DNA of 37,266 bases from Lentisphaeria bacterium (lineage in GTDB: Bacteria; Verrucomicrobiota; Lentisphaeria; Victivallales; UBA1829): positions 1-37,266 of the forward strand of contig JAFTIQ010000025.1 in the NCBI GenBank assembly GCA_017456805.1. The letters run 5' to 3'. Below the pieces are notes generated by a model, which had not been told where the DNA came from, ran no database searches, and saw only the letters and a list, made by a program, of their open reading frames with translations. Every line of letters starts with the position of its first letter. Position 1 is the first letter of the stretch. A program made the translations under genes and the position numbers. Of this stretch, positions 16,312-24,032 are shown piece after piece.

Positions 16312-17238
16312 ATGAAAAAATGGGAAGATTTGTTTAATATCAAAGTCATTAAATACCCGGAATTTTATGATGTGGTGACATGGACTCCTTTTCAACCGGT
16401 TTTGCGTGACTGTCAGACTATTTACCCCCAGAAAAACGGCGATTACAAATTGCATTATCATGAAGATTTTGAATTGATATTGCCTTTTCAAAAAAACTAC
16501 AACTGTCACCTGGATCAACGGGATATCAGCGTTAAACCCGGACAATTCCTTTTGATTCAACCCGGTCAAAGTCATCTGGATCATTATACAACAGACGCTC
16601 CGTTCAGATGTATTCATTTTAAGATTTTTGACTGTGCAAAACGTGTCTATATGAACCGGATTTTTTACTCGGATTCCATTATATCCATTGATTTGCAGAT
16701 CGGAGATATTCCTGAAAATCTGATGAAAGAAAGCTGTGATCTCCTGTATCTGGCCACAGAAAAAAGACTCTCCGATACCGTTTGCAATGCTCTGTTTCAA
16801 TCAGTGTTCTGGCAAATGACGGAAGCATTTCCTCCGAAATCCCTTTTCCGGAATCTGGGGGCTGTCACGGAGAAAAATAATATTAGAATAGAACTCTGTC
16901 GACTCTTTGAAGAAGGCGTGAAAAACGGCTCATTTCATTTGGATTATGCCTGTAAACAACTGGGGGTCAGTGCAAGAACTCTGAACCGTCTCTGTATGGA
17001 TTTCTTCAATGGACCGCCGGTAAAGGCTTTTCAGCATTTCAGAGCCCAACAAATTCAGCAATATATGCTGGAACACCCAAGAGAAGGAATCAAAGCAACT
17101 GCTGACCGGTTTCATTTTTCCAGTACGTTTACTTTTTCCAGATTCTTCAGCCAACATTTCGGATACCCTCCGTCACGCATTATCTCTAATAAAAATTTTC
17201 AGAAAACACATTCTTCTGATTCCGGAAAAACGAAATAA
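16312..17238 (+). CDS. AraC-family transcriptional regulator
   Basis: A 308-residue regulator. The N-terminal half carries a cupin-like sensing domain (LHYHEDFELILPFQ, VKPGQFLLIQPGQSHLDHY, about 40-110), which in relatives binds a sugar. The C-terminal half (about 190-295) holds two helix-turn-helix units: LDYACKQLGVSARTLNRLCMDFFNGPP and IKATADRFHFSSTFTFSRFFSQHFGYPPSRI, the standard AraC signature. The start at 16312 has AGGAG at 9 bases; an upstream extension to 16216 would lie across the promoter. It diverges from the FAD oxidoreductase operon and is 36 bases upstream of the ceramidase-like gene. It probably controls both in response to a glycan breakdown product. Confidence 0.88.
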   Translation: MKKWEDLFNIKVIKYPEFYDVVTWTPFQPVLRDCQTIYPQKNGDYKLHYHEDFELILPFQKNYNCHLDQRDISVKPGQFLLIQPGQSHLDHYTTDAPFRCIHFKIFDCAKRVYMNRIFYSDSIISIDLQIGDIPENLMKESCDLLYLATEKRLSDTVCNALFQSVFWQMTEAFPPKSLFRNLGAVTEKNNIRIELCRLFEEGVKNGSFHLDYACKQLGVSARTLNRLCMDFFNGPPVKAFQHFRAQQIQQYMLEHPREGIKATADRFHFSSTFTFSRFFSQHFGYPPSRIISNKNFQKTHSSDSGKTK

Positions 17239-17274
17239 TAAAGTATTTCTTATGTCATAAAAGGAGACGTAAAA

Positions 17275-18666
17275 ATGAATATCAAAGCCGGTTTTTCAAA
17301 GGCTGATTTGATGGAGATCCTGCCGGAAGCAAAATCTTGTGAAATACCCCTCTCTGCACAAGGATTCTATCTTTCAAGATCAGATGACCACAGTTTTTTC
17401 CTTGTGACAGATTTTATGGATTTTGATTTTCAGGCAATCTCTCATTTGAAAAATGCCGTTGCTCCCGGATTACCGGAAAATACAAAAATCCACATCATGA
17501 CGGTTCATAATCATGGCGGAGGTACTTGGGATCAACTGAATATTGAACGCTTTTCTGAGTTAGCCCTCATGTGTGCAAAACAGGCCGTTGCAAATTGCCG
17601 CGAAGCAGAAATCAGAGCTGTTCAGGGTCCCCTGGATCAGAAAATATCCATCAAACGCAGAATTTTTGTACCGGAAATCAATGGCAGTTTCACTTGCTTT
17701 TACGGTGTTGATTCCACCGCACCCGGCAACGCCTCCTCTTTCGTAAATACTGCCTTGAAAAATCTGGAACAGGGTTTATTGACATTTACAGGTTCCGGCA
17801 CATCAGATGGGGATGAAAGAAGTTTCCCAGATGGCGATCAGCAATTTTCAATTCTGGAATTCCGGACACCCGATGGTATCCCTCTGGGAAATATCGTCCG
17901 TTTTGCTGCTCATGCAGTTTGCTGCAATCTTCCGGATTGTTATTCTTCGGATTTTCCGGGATATCTCCGGGAGATCCTTGAAAAACAACTGGGCGGAATA
18001 TCCGTTTTTATGAATGGTCCCTGTGCAGATATTGCTCCTGCTATCCGGAAGAAATCCCCGGAAGAGGGAAAACGGATTGCAAACATTCTTTCCGGTAACA
18101 TTCTCAATCGCTTAAAAAATGAACCGTTCCTGCCGTTGACAACCTTTACGGATTCTCTTTGGGAAATTCCGCTGACTGTCAGAAAAGAATTGATCTCTCC
18201 GGAAGAGGACTCCTGTTCTGAATTGGCGGAAAATACCGGCCTCTGTGCTGTAAAAAAATCTCTGGAATTGGAATATCTCCGTGGTAACCTTCCGTTTTTA
18301 CAGAAGATTTACCGGAATGGAGTTCCTGTTCCGAATGGAAAAATCACCGTTTCAACTGCACTCCTTTGTCTGAATGAATGGAATCTGCTCTTTTTCAGCG
18401 GAGAAACATTTTCCGGAACGGCAAAGAAAATTACAGAATGTTTCCCTCAGAAAAAATGGATCACATTCACAGAACATGGCAGAACAGCCATGTATATTCC
18501 GCCGGAACAGGAATATTTCCGCGGCGGTTATGAACCTGCCTGCGCTGTCGTAGCTCCGGATGGCGAGGAAGAATTGCGGATGCAGATGATTGCTTTGCTC
18601 CAAACAGAATTCAAGAATAACAAAAACGCAGAGAAAGGGCGTAATAAAAATGAAAATCTGGACTGA
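17275..18666 (+). CDS. neutral/alkaline ceramidase-like domain protein lacking the usual serine
   Basis: A 463-residue protein resembling the N-terminal domain of neutral/alkaline non-lysosomal ceramidases (PF04734-like). Likely metal ligands are visible in IMTVHNHGGGTWD and IVRFAAHAVCCNLPD, and the family blocks SSDFPGYLREILE and FMNGPCADIAPAI are present. In true ceramidases the last block is GDVSPN, with Ser as nucleophile; here the position is Ala, so ceramidase activity is doubtful and another amide or ester may be the substrate. No signal peptide is seen. AAAGGAG precedes the ATG. The 3' end overlaps the AAC(3)-like gene by 17 bases, which implies coupled expression. Family assignment is by pattern only. 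Confidence 0.65.
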   Translation: MNIKAGFSKADLMEILPEAKSCEIPLSAQGFYLSRSDDHSFFLVTDFMDFDFQAISHLKNAVAPGLPENTKIHIMTVHNHGGGTWDQLNIERFSELALMCAKQAVANCREAEIRAVQGPLDQKISIKRRIFVPEINGSFTCFYGVDSTAPGNASSFVNTALKNLEQGLLTFTGSGTSDGDERSFPDGDQQFSILEFRTPDGIPLGNIVRFAAHAVCCNLPDCYSSDFPGYLREILEKQLGGISVFMNGPCADIAPAIRKKSPEEGKRIANILSGNILNRLKNEPFLPLTTFTDSLWEIPLTVRKELISPEEDSCSELAENTGLCAVKKSLELEYLRGNLPFLQKIYRNGVPVPNGKITVSTALLCLNEWNLLFFSGETFSGTAKKITECFPQKKWITFTEHGRTAMYIPPEQEYFRGGYEPACAVVAPDGEEELRMQMIALLQTEFKNNKNAEKGRNKNENLD

Positions 18667-19432
18667 ACCCGAACTTGTTGCCCAATTAAAACAACTTGGT
18701 ATTACTCCTGGCGGGATCCTGTTGGTACACTCATCTTTGCGTTCCCTCGGAAAAGTGGAAGGCGGAGCGGAAACGGTTGTAAACGCCCTGCTTGAAGCCC
18801 TCGGACCGGAAGGAACTTTGCTGATGCCCGGATTCCAAAGCGGAAGTGAATATCTTTTTGCATCCTCAGGGATTTGTTTCGATGCAAAAAACACACCGTC
18901 CGAATGCGGTTATCTGACAGAATATTTCAGAAATCTTCCCAACGTTATCCGCTCATTATCGCCCACTCATTCCATTTCAGGTCTTGGACCTATGGCGGAA
19001 GTCCTGCTTGCTGATCATGAAAAATGTAATGTTACTGCCGGATGGGGATCGCCTTTTGAAAAAATGATTGACGCCGGCAGTCAGATTTTGATGCTGGGAA
19101 CCTCCCGGGAAAGCAATACCACTATGCACTTCCTGGAGAACACCGGTGGTGCGCCAACAGTCTGCGCCGCTGCGTTTGATACCTCTGTGATTACCCTTGA
19201 CAGAGAGAAAATTACAACACGGATTTTTCCGCACATGCCGGGTTTGCACCGGAATTATACCAAAGCGATCACTCTATTGGAAAAAGCTGGACATTTAAGA
19301 GCCGGAAAAGTTGGTGATGCGGACTGTGAACTTTATCCAGCCTCAAAGCTCCGTGATATTGTTTATAAAGAATTGTCATTGAATCCCTGCGCATTTATCA
19401 AAATTTTTTCCCCGGAACCAATTAGATGTTAA
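18650..19432 (+). CDS. AAC(3)-family N-acetyltransferase-like protein
   Basis: A 260-residue member of the aminoglycoside 3-N-acetyltransferase family (AAC(3)/YokD), which transfers acetyl from acetyl-CoA to an amine. Family blocks are ILLVHSSLRSLGKVEGGAETVVNALLEALGPEGTLLMPGF (about 22-61), then SLSPTHSISGLGPMA with the catalytic-type His, and GWGSPFEKMIDAGSQILMLG. The start at 18650 follows AGAAAGGG and overlaps the upstream gene. Chromosomal members of this kind need not give drug resistance. Set beside a deacylase-like protein in a sugar operon, it more likely acetylates an amino sugar or another amine (inference). Confidence 0.8.
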   Translation: MKIWTEPELVAQLKQLGITPGGILLVHSSLRSLGKVEGGAETVVNALLEALGPEGTLLMPGFQSGSEYLFASSGICFDAKNTPSECGYLTEYFRNLPNVIRSLSPTHSISGLGPMAEVLLADHEKCNVTAGWGSPFEKMIDAGSQILMLGTSRESNTTMHFLENTGGAPTVCAAAFDTSVITLDREKITTRIFPHMPGLHRNYTKAITLLEKAGHLRAGKVGDADCELYPASKLRDIVYKELSLNPCAFIKIFSPEPIRC

Positions 19433-19610
19433 CTGAGTTTTATGATGATTCTAATATGTGAAAAAGGGATTTTTACGCAGGTATTCTTGGTTCATCGATG
19501 GTTTATGACAGAAGTACGCAGAAAAATATAAAAATCTGAAAGACGGAATTGAAAAAGACTGGAATTGCACCTATTGTTAAGTGTCCAACAAAAACAGTAG
19601 GGGGAAAGCA
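19433..19610. other. intergenic stretch, possible relic frame
   Basis: No intact gene. On the plus strand 19467-19580 reads as 37 coherent codons broken by one stop (GFLRRYSWFIDGL, stop, then QKYAEKYKNLKDGIEKDW). It may be the tail of a dead gene, but no family was recognised. No hairpin terminator was found after the AAC(3)-like gene. Confidence 0.3.
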
Positions 19611-19913
19611 ATGCCAGTCAACCTTTACTATACAAAAAAAGTTCGTGGATTACAACAAACAAGTGTAAAATATTCCAAAGAAAGTGTTGAAATCCGTCTA
19701 AAACGCACGTAACATCAGTGTTCTCATTGCGGTTCAACATCAGTAGGTGTTGAACCGATCCGTATTCGCCGTATTCGTGGTGAACCCTTAGGTAGCTGTA
19801 GAAAAGTGGTGCTGGAATTTACCATTCATCGGTTGTATTGTCACCATTGTCATTGCCGGGAAATGGAGCATATCTTTCGACTTTTCCATGTATTTTCGTT
19901 TTTCATGACGTGA
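19611..19913 (+). pseudogene. ISL3-like transposase N-terminal relic
   Basis: Frame of 100 codons with an in-frame stop at codon 34. It begins MPVNLYYTKKVRGLQQ after a GGGGGAAAG ribosome site and, past the stop, reads QCSHCGSTSVGVEPIRIRRIRGEPLG then HRLYCHHCHCREMEH. The paired CxxC motifs around an R-rich strand are the zinc-binding N-terminus of ISL3-family transposases. The catalytic DDE core is absent; the sequence ends about 100 bases from the tRNA-Leu gene. It is the remains of a mobile element next to the putative attachment site. Confidence 0.65.
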
Positions 19914-19974
19914 CCATTCCTTTTGGCACGTTGCGACATAACTTAGCACATAAAATAAAGATTTGCAAGAGGTG

Positions 19975-19994
19975 TGGGGCAAGTATGGGGCAAA
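19975..19994 (+). repeat. paired GGGGC motif near the tRNA, possible integrase arm site
   Basis: Two GGGGCAA boxes 11 bp apart in the same orientation, closely like 546-564. They lie 18 bases inside the tRNA-side repeat. See the finding on the putative island. Confidence 0.3.
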
Positions 19995-20012
19995 CGTATA
20001 AAAATTGAGTGT

Positions 20013-20033
20013 AAAAGTGGTGCCGAAGAAGGG
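20013..20033 (+). repeat. putative attachment site at the tRNA-Leu 3' end
   Basis: 21 bases identical to 383-403. Thirteen of them (20021-20033) are the 3' end of the tRNA-Leu gene. Integration here would leave the tRNA whole and place the element to its left, which fits the observed layout. Confidence 0.55.
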
Positions 20034-20103
20034 ACTTGAACCCTTACGATGTCGCCATCGGCAGATTTTGAGTCTGCTGCGTCTGCCATTCCGCCACTCC
20101 GGC
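20021..20103 (-). tRNA. tRNA-Leu (anticodon CAA)
   Basis: An 83-base gene on the minus strand. The acceptor stem pairs GCCGGAG with CTTCGGC (one G-U pair), with discriminator A and no encoded CCA. The anticodon stem GCAGA/TCTGC encloses the loop CTCAAAA, so the anticodon is CAA (20068-20070), reading UUG. A variable arm follows, as expected for a class II leucine tRNA, and the T-loop GGTTCAAGTCC is present. The gene looks intact. It is a common kind of target for integrative elements. Confidence 0.95.
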
Positions 20104-20191
20104 ACATTAATGGAATAGTTCTGTAATTTACTCTCTTTTCCGGAAAATGCAAACGGAAGATGAAAAAAAATACGTTTTTTTCTGAAAATGT

Positions 20192-20219
20192 TTGCCTTTC
20201 TTCAGAAATGGTGTATATT
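20192..20219 (+). promoter_or_regulatory. promoter of the small lipoprotein gene
   Basis: TTGCCT (20192-20197), 16 bp, TATATT (20214-20219), 27 bases before the start codon at 20247. Confidence 0.45.
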
Positions 20220-20246
20220 CATCAGGTGGAAAAGGAAGGTCAAATC

Positions 20247-20660
20247 ATGAAATATTGCTGGAAAAAATCTGTTTTTTTGCTGGGATTGGTGTTTCTCTGC
20301 GGATGTACCGGGTTGCCCGAAGGGGAGGTCCCGGAGTCCCTCGTGGGAAGTCAGAACGGAAATGAAACCGGTTCCATGACGATCAATGATGCAGAAGCCG
20401 CAATGAGCGGGGCGATCGTCAGAACGCTTGTACGGATCGGACATTCTGCAGATCGGACTCCCATGGCGTTTACGGCAAATTCCACGCCTCAGAGCAGCAG
20501 TTTCGTCAAATTGCTCCATGGAACTGATATGGTACAGATTGGAAAAGCCGCTTCCGCAAGTTATCTGATCGAAAGCCGGCAGGAAAAAGGAACATGGACC
20601 TTGCGTATTCTGAAAAAGGATGGAACCATCCTATTGAAAAAAACAATGAAATACCGTTGA
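20247..20660 (+). CDS. small lipoprotein of unknown function
   Basis: A 137-residue protein with a lipoprotein signal: positively charged start MKYCWKK, hydrophobic stretch, and lipobox FLCGC with Cys at about residue 20. The mature part is short and predicted mixed alpha/beta (INDAEAAMSGAIVRTL...SYLIESR...WTLRILKKDGTILLKK). I do not recognise a family. The start at 20247 has AAGGAAGG at suitable spacing; the longer frame from 20160 would include the promoter. It stands alone between the tRNA and a glycosyltransferase gene. Confidence 0.7.
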   Translation: MKYCWKKSVFLLGLVFLCGCTGLPEGEVPESLVGSQNGNETGSMTINDAEAAMSGAIVRTLVRIGHSADRTPMAFTANSTPQSSSFVKLLHGTDMVQIGKAASASYLIESRQEKGTWTLRILKKDGTILLKKTMKYR

Positions 20661-20744
20661 CCGGTAAACCAGCCGGAATCATTTGTTAAGGTAACATACG
20701 CTGAATGAGATAAATAGCATGAGACAGCACGGAGAGCTTGTTTA

Positions 20745-21884
20745 ATGAAATTGTTTATTGATACATCTTCTTTGATCCATTATCCTTGCGGGATCGGGGT
20801 ATATACTCTGCAGTTATTAAAGAAGCTGACCGCCTGTTCTGATTTGGAAATCTGCAGCGGGATCAAATGTTTATCTCCATTGGCTCACCGCAATTTGCGG
20901 AGTTTGTTAAAGAGGAATCTTGAAAAGGAAATAAAATTCCGTTCTGTTTACCTGCCAGGACGGCTTGATCTTAAAGAAAATTTTCTGCGGCACATTTTTT
21001 CCATTCGTTCATCAGATTACGATATCGCTCATTTCACGGGGAATGTTGTCCCGGCTTGTGTTCCATACAGTGATATTTCCAATGTCATTCTTACGATTCA
21101 CGATATGTTTCTTTGGCATCCTGATATATGTGATAACGAAAAAAGTTTAATTTCATATTATCAGAAAAATATGCCGGAACAGGCACGCAGATGCAAGAAA
21201 ATTGTGACGGTCAGTGAGTTTTCTAAAAGGGAGATCATGAAATATCTTGGGATCCCAGGTGAAAAAATCCAAGTGATCCCCATTGCAACACAATGGAATC
21301 ATCCATTGTTGGAACAGAGCGATATTCTTGCGCGGTATGGACTTGAGGAGAAGAAATACTTTCTCTCTGTCAGTGCGTTGAATGCGCATAAGAATTTTTC
21401 CGGGCTATGTCATGCGTTTTCCAGATATCATGCCGGAAGAGGGTATCATGGTGAAAAACTGGTCATTGTCGGTGCCCGGAGATTTGGCGATGAAGAAATC
21501 ATGGATCAAATAAGAAAAACACAGGATGTAATCTATATTCCCAATGTGCCTGAAAGAGAACTTCGTTATCTATACAAAAAAGCAAGGGGATTTTTTCTGG
21601 TCTCCTTTCTGGAGGGCTTTGGGATCCCATTGCTTGAAGCGATGGAGTGCCGTATACCTGCCTGTTATGGGAAAGGCAATTCCATGGATGAAATCGGAAG
21701 AGATGCAGCGTTTGGAGTTGATCCGCATGATATAAACAGCATTGCTGACACATTCCATTATTTTTCAGAAAATCCGCCGGATTTATCAGCTCGTGTGGAA
21801 GCCGCATATAACATTTCCCGGGAATACTCATGGGAAAAAACTGCGGAAAAACACTATGCATTATACCAAAGTTTAATGGGGTAA
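20745..21884 (+). CDS. GT4-family glycosyltransferase
   Basis: A 379-residue retaining glycosyltransferase with the GT-B fold. The N-terminal domain starts MKLFIDTSSLIHYPCGIGVYTLQLL, typical of GT4. The C-terminal nucleotide-sugar domain includes KYFLSVSALNAHKNFSGLCHAF and the signature VSFLEGFGIPLLEAMECRIP, with the E-x7-E type pair. It would transfer a sugar from a nucleotide donor to a growing surface polysaccharide or lipid-linked glycan in the cytoplasm. The start follows GGAG. It is followed by a hairpin-rich gap. Two GT2 genes about 7 kb away suggest a shared surface-glycan role, but no clear operon links them. Confidence 0.85.
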   Translation: MKLFIDTSSLIHYPCGIGVYTLQLLKKLTACSDLEICSGIKCLSPLAHRNLRSLLKRNLEKEIKFRSVYLPGRLDLKENFLRHIFSIRSSDYDIAHFTGNVVPACVPYSDISNVILTIHDMFLWHPDICDNEKSLISYYQKNMPEQARRCKKIVTVSEFSKREIMKYLGIPGEKIQVIPIATQWNHPLLEQSDILARYGLEEKKYFLSVSALNAHKNFSGLCHAFSRYHAGRGYHGEKLVIVGARRFGDEEIMDQIRKTQDVIYIPNVPERELRYLYKKARGFFLVSFLEGFGIPLLEAMECRIPACYGKGNSMDEIGRDAAFGVDPHDINSIADTFHYFSENPPDLSARVEAAYNISREYSWEKTAEKHYALYQSLMG

Positions 21885-22140
21885 TTGCGAATAGAGAGAA
21901 CTCAGGACTGTTGCAAAACCTGAAGATAAACAGCCCTGAAGGGGCTTTGTTCTGACGGCTCCTTCAGAGCCTTTGCCCCATTCGGGGCAGCCCCCTCAAT
22001 CAAGATATTTGAGCAGACTGATAAAAACGTCCACATGATATACAGACATGGATGTCTGCAAATGATTTCAATGCTCAAACAATAAAATAAGGGCTATTGT
22101 AAAAATTCGGTTTTTGCCAGTCCCATTGTTTTATTCCCGG
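21885..22140. repeat. hairpin-rich gap between convergent genes
   Basis: No gene. Three adjacent hairpins: AGCCC/GGGCT (21932-21946), GGCTC/GAGCC (21957-21971), TGCCCC/GGGGCA (21974-21989). Then comes an outer inverted repeat TTTGAGCA/TGCTCAAA (22008-22015 with 22072-22079) enclosing CAGACA/TGTCTG (22043-22058). The first hairpin, followed by TTTGTT, may end the GT4 transcript. Motifs like GGACTGTTGCAAAA (21908) and GGGCTATTGTAAAA (22093) resemble IS termini. Confidence 0.55.
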
Positions 22141-22605
22141 TTACCTTTGTCTGCGCAATCCTTCGTAGACTGCGACAGCCACCGAGTTCGCAAGGTTCAA
22201 ACTCCGATGGAAATTTCCGGGCATGGGGATCGTATAAAACTGTTCCGGATAAGTGTTGTGATAAAATTCAGCCAGACCTTTTCCTTCACTGCCGAATACC
22301 AATGCAGAACCGGGTTCCATAGGACAATCCCAGAAGGTTTTTTCCGCCTTCGTCGAGAAGAAATAAACGGGGGCATTTCCATGCTGCTTCAGGAAGGCTT
22401 CCCAGTTGGCATGACGCGCAAAATCCACATGCTTCCAGTAATCCATTCCGGAACGGCGGACATGGGAATCATCCAGTGAAAAGGAGATCGGTTCCACCAG
22501 ATGGAGCTTACATTCCGTACAGCAGCAAATTCTTCCGATATTGCCCGTATTCTGCGGGATTTCCGGTTCAACAAGTACAACATGATAGAGTGGATCAATT
22601 CTCAT
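22141..22605 (-). CDS. trmL: tRNA (cytidine/uridine-2'-O-)-methyltransferase TrmL
   Basis: A 154-residue SPOUT methyltransferase that methylates the 2'-O of the wobble base (34) of tRNA-Leu isoacceptors, using S-adenosylmethionine. All three family blocks are present: VEPEIPQNTGNIGR (about 11-24), ALVFGSEGKGL, and the knotted C-terminal IPMPGNFHRSLNLANSVAVAVYE. The length is normal for TrmL. The start at 22605 has AAAGGA upstream and lies 2 bases after the Sel1 gene; the frame open to 22671 is not supported. It is the last gene of the leftward series. Coincidentally, the tRNA-Leu(CAA) gene about 2 kb away encodes one of the tRNAs this enzyme is known to modify. Confidence 0.9.
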   Translation of the reverse strand: MRIDPLYHVVLVEPEIPQNTGNIGRICCCTECKLHLVEPISFSLDDSHVRRSGMDYWKHVDFARHANWEAFLKQHGNAPVYFFSTKAEKTFWDCPMEPGSALVFGSEGKGLAEFYHNTYPEQFYTIPMPGNFHRSLNLANSVAVAVYEGLRRQR

Positions 22606-22607
22606 GA

Positions 22608-22877
22608 TTACAAATCCTTTAACAATAGTTGAGAGGGCACATGCCCTGCCGCTGCGGCACGTTTCAGCCACATGATCGCAGTCTCCTCTTTTTTGGGAAA
22701 ATCCCCGAAATGCAGGATCGCCAAAGCCAGCGCATATTGTGCTGCAGGTTCTCCGGCATGGGCGCGGGCAGTGGTCTGTTCCAATGCGAATTTTGCCGCT
22801 TCTTCCTCGGTGGCAAACTGTTGAGGTCCATCCGGATCAAAGGAATCCGGACGGATGATTTCCAATGGTTCAGCCAT
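22608..22877 (-). CDS. small Sel1-repeat protein
   Basis: An 89-residue protein whose second half, AGEPAAQYALALAILHFGDFPKKEETAIMWLKRAAAAGHVPSQLLL, is about one and a half Sel1-type (TPR-like) repeats, a protein-binding fold. No signal peptide. It is 2 bases from both neighbours and is clearly part of the operon. Its partner is unknown. Confidence 0.7.
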   Translation of the reverse strand: MAEPLEIIRPDSFDPDGPQQFATEEEAAKFALEQTTARAHAGEPAAQYALALAILHFGDFPKKEETAIMWLKRAAAAGHVPSQLLLKDL

Positions 22878-22879
22878 AA

Positions 22880-23764
22880 TCAGCGGATATACTGTTTCAT
22901 CGCATCAAAGGTCTGGCAGAGTTTCCGGATGGAAAGATCCGGCTTGATGCCGATTTCTGCCTGCATACTGAGGATTCTGGGGCATGCGGAGAGATCTTTG
23001 ATGAGTTTTTCCCAGTTGATGATTCCGTTTCCGGGAAGGGCATGCTGATCGCTGTAACCGTCATTATCATGCAGGTGGCAGGTGACGATATGGGGAGCAA
23101 GTTTTTCCAGCGCGTGATCTTCAAATTCGATCTTGTTTGACCAGGGCAGCTGCATTGCTTCGCCGTAGCGGGACTTATCTTTTCCGACGGATGTCATAAT
23201 GTTTGCGTGTCCGGCATCGTAGCAGACACCTACTGCGGGAGAGGGGAATTTGTTGATGTAGTAAAGGACTTCATCAGCGGTGTTTGTGGGTTCAAAACTG
23301 TTTTCAACTGCAATGATGATCCCCAGTTTTTCCGCTTCCGGAACAAGCTGATCCAGCGTGGCACAGGCATAATCCCGCATGAGCTGTTCGTCATAGGGCG
23401 GATAGTAGCAGCAGAGCGCGCCGATATGAACAACATATTCTTTGCATCCGGCATCAGCGGCATAGCCCATAGCACGTTTGTGATTAGCAATGGAAATATC
23501 CCGGTACTGGCGGTCATCGCAGTTCAGGTCTTTGACCCCGCTCCAGAGCCCATGACAGCCGGAAAACTTCAGTCCGTATTTTTCCAGAAGTTTGACGAAG
23601 AGGATAAAGAAGTTCGGTTCGCTGATGCAGTATTCCAGAAGGTTGTTTGTGAGGACGATATATTTTGCATCGTTCGCAGCAAATTCAGCCACTGCGCGTT
23701 CCATCAGATTATTGCTTGCTTTAAAATTCTGCCAGTCAAAGAAATAGGAGAATTCTTTTTCCAT
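22880..23764 (-). CDS. sugar phosphate isomerase/epimerase-like TIM barrel
   Basis: A 294-residue member of the xylose-isomerase-like TIM-barrel superfamily (AP_endonuc_2 type). Typical metal-site strands are visible: KEYVVHIGA, GIIIAVENSFEP (Glu), VGVCYDAGHANI (Asp, His) and VTCHLHDNDGYSDQHALPGNGIINW (His, Asp, His). It probably isomerises or epimerises a sugar or keto sugar in the cytoplasm. The start at 23764 has AAAGGA; it is one base after the TSCPD gene. The rhamnosidase-like gene upstream suggests a sugar freed by that enzyme as the substrate (inference). Confidence 0.82.
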   Translation of the reverse strand: MEKEFSYFFDWQNFKASNNLMERAVAEFAANDAKYIVLTNNLLEYCISEPNFFILFVKLLEKYGLKFSGCHGLWSGVKDLNCDDRQYRDISIANHKRAMGYAADAGCKEYVVHIGALCCYYPPYDEQLMRDYACATLDQLVPEAEKLGIIIAVENSFEPTNTADEVLYYINKFPSPAVGVCYDAGHANIMTSVGKDKSRYGEAMQLPWSNKIEFEDHALEKLAPHIVTCHLHDNDGYSDQHALPGNGIINWEKLIKDLSACPRILSMQAEIGIKPDLSIRKLCQTFDAMKQYIR

Positions 23765-23765
23765 T

Positions 23766-24032
23766 TTAAACGTTTCCTTTCTTTTCAAGATATGTTTGAA
23801 GTGCTTTTGCAAATTGATCCGGGCAGGATGTGGGTTTTCCGCCGCAGCGGATCCCGTTCAGAAGTGTGATGACTTCTTTCACAGGGCGATCCTTTGCCAG
23901 TTTGGCGACTCCCTGGAGATTCCCGTTGCAGCCCCCGCTGAATTTTACATCGCGGATGATCCCATCTTCAACAGAAACTTCGATCCTGCTGCTGCAAACC
24001 ATGGGACTGGGGGTATAACTGAAATGATCCAT
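23766..24032 (-). CDS. TSCPD domain protein (TIGR03905 type)
   Basis: An 88-residue protein that is nearly all TSCPD domain: CSSRIEVSVEDGIIRDVKFSGGCNGNLQG, then GIRCGGKPTSCPDQFAKAL. The conserved cysteines suggest metal binding. The same domain occurs at the C-terminus of some ribonucleotide reductases, but stand-alone proteins of this size have no established role. The ATG overlaps the stop of the rhamnosidase-like gene by one base (TAATG), with AAGGA inside that gene. Confidence 0.85.
   Translation of the reverse strand: MDHFSYTPSPMVCSSRIEVSVEDGIIRDVKFSGGCNGNLQGVAKLAKDRPVKEVITLLNGIRCGGKPTSCPDQFAKALQTYLEKKGNV

Noticed and set aside
18650..19432. aminoglycoside resistance gene
   Set aside because: The family match is to AAC(3)-like proteins in general; the setting is a sugar operon and nothing in the sequence shows drug specificity.
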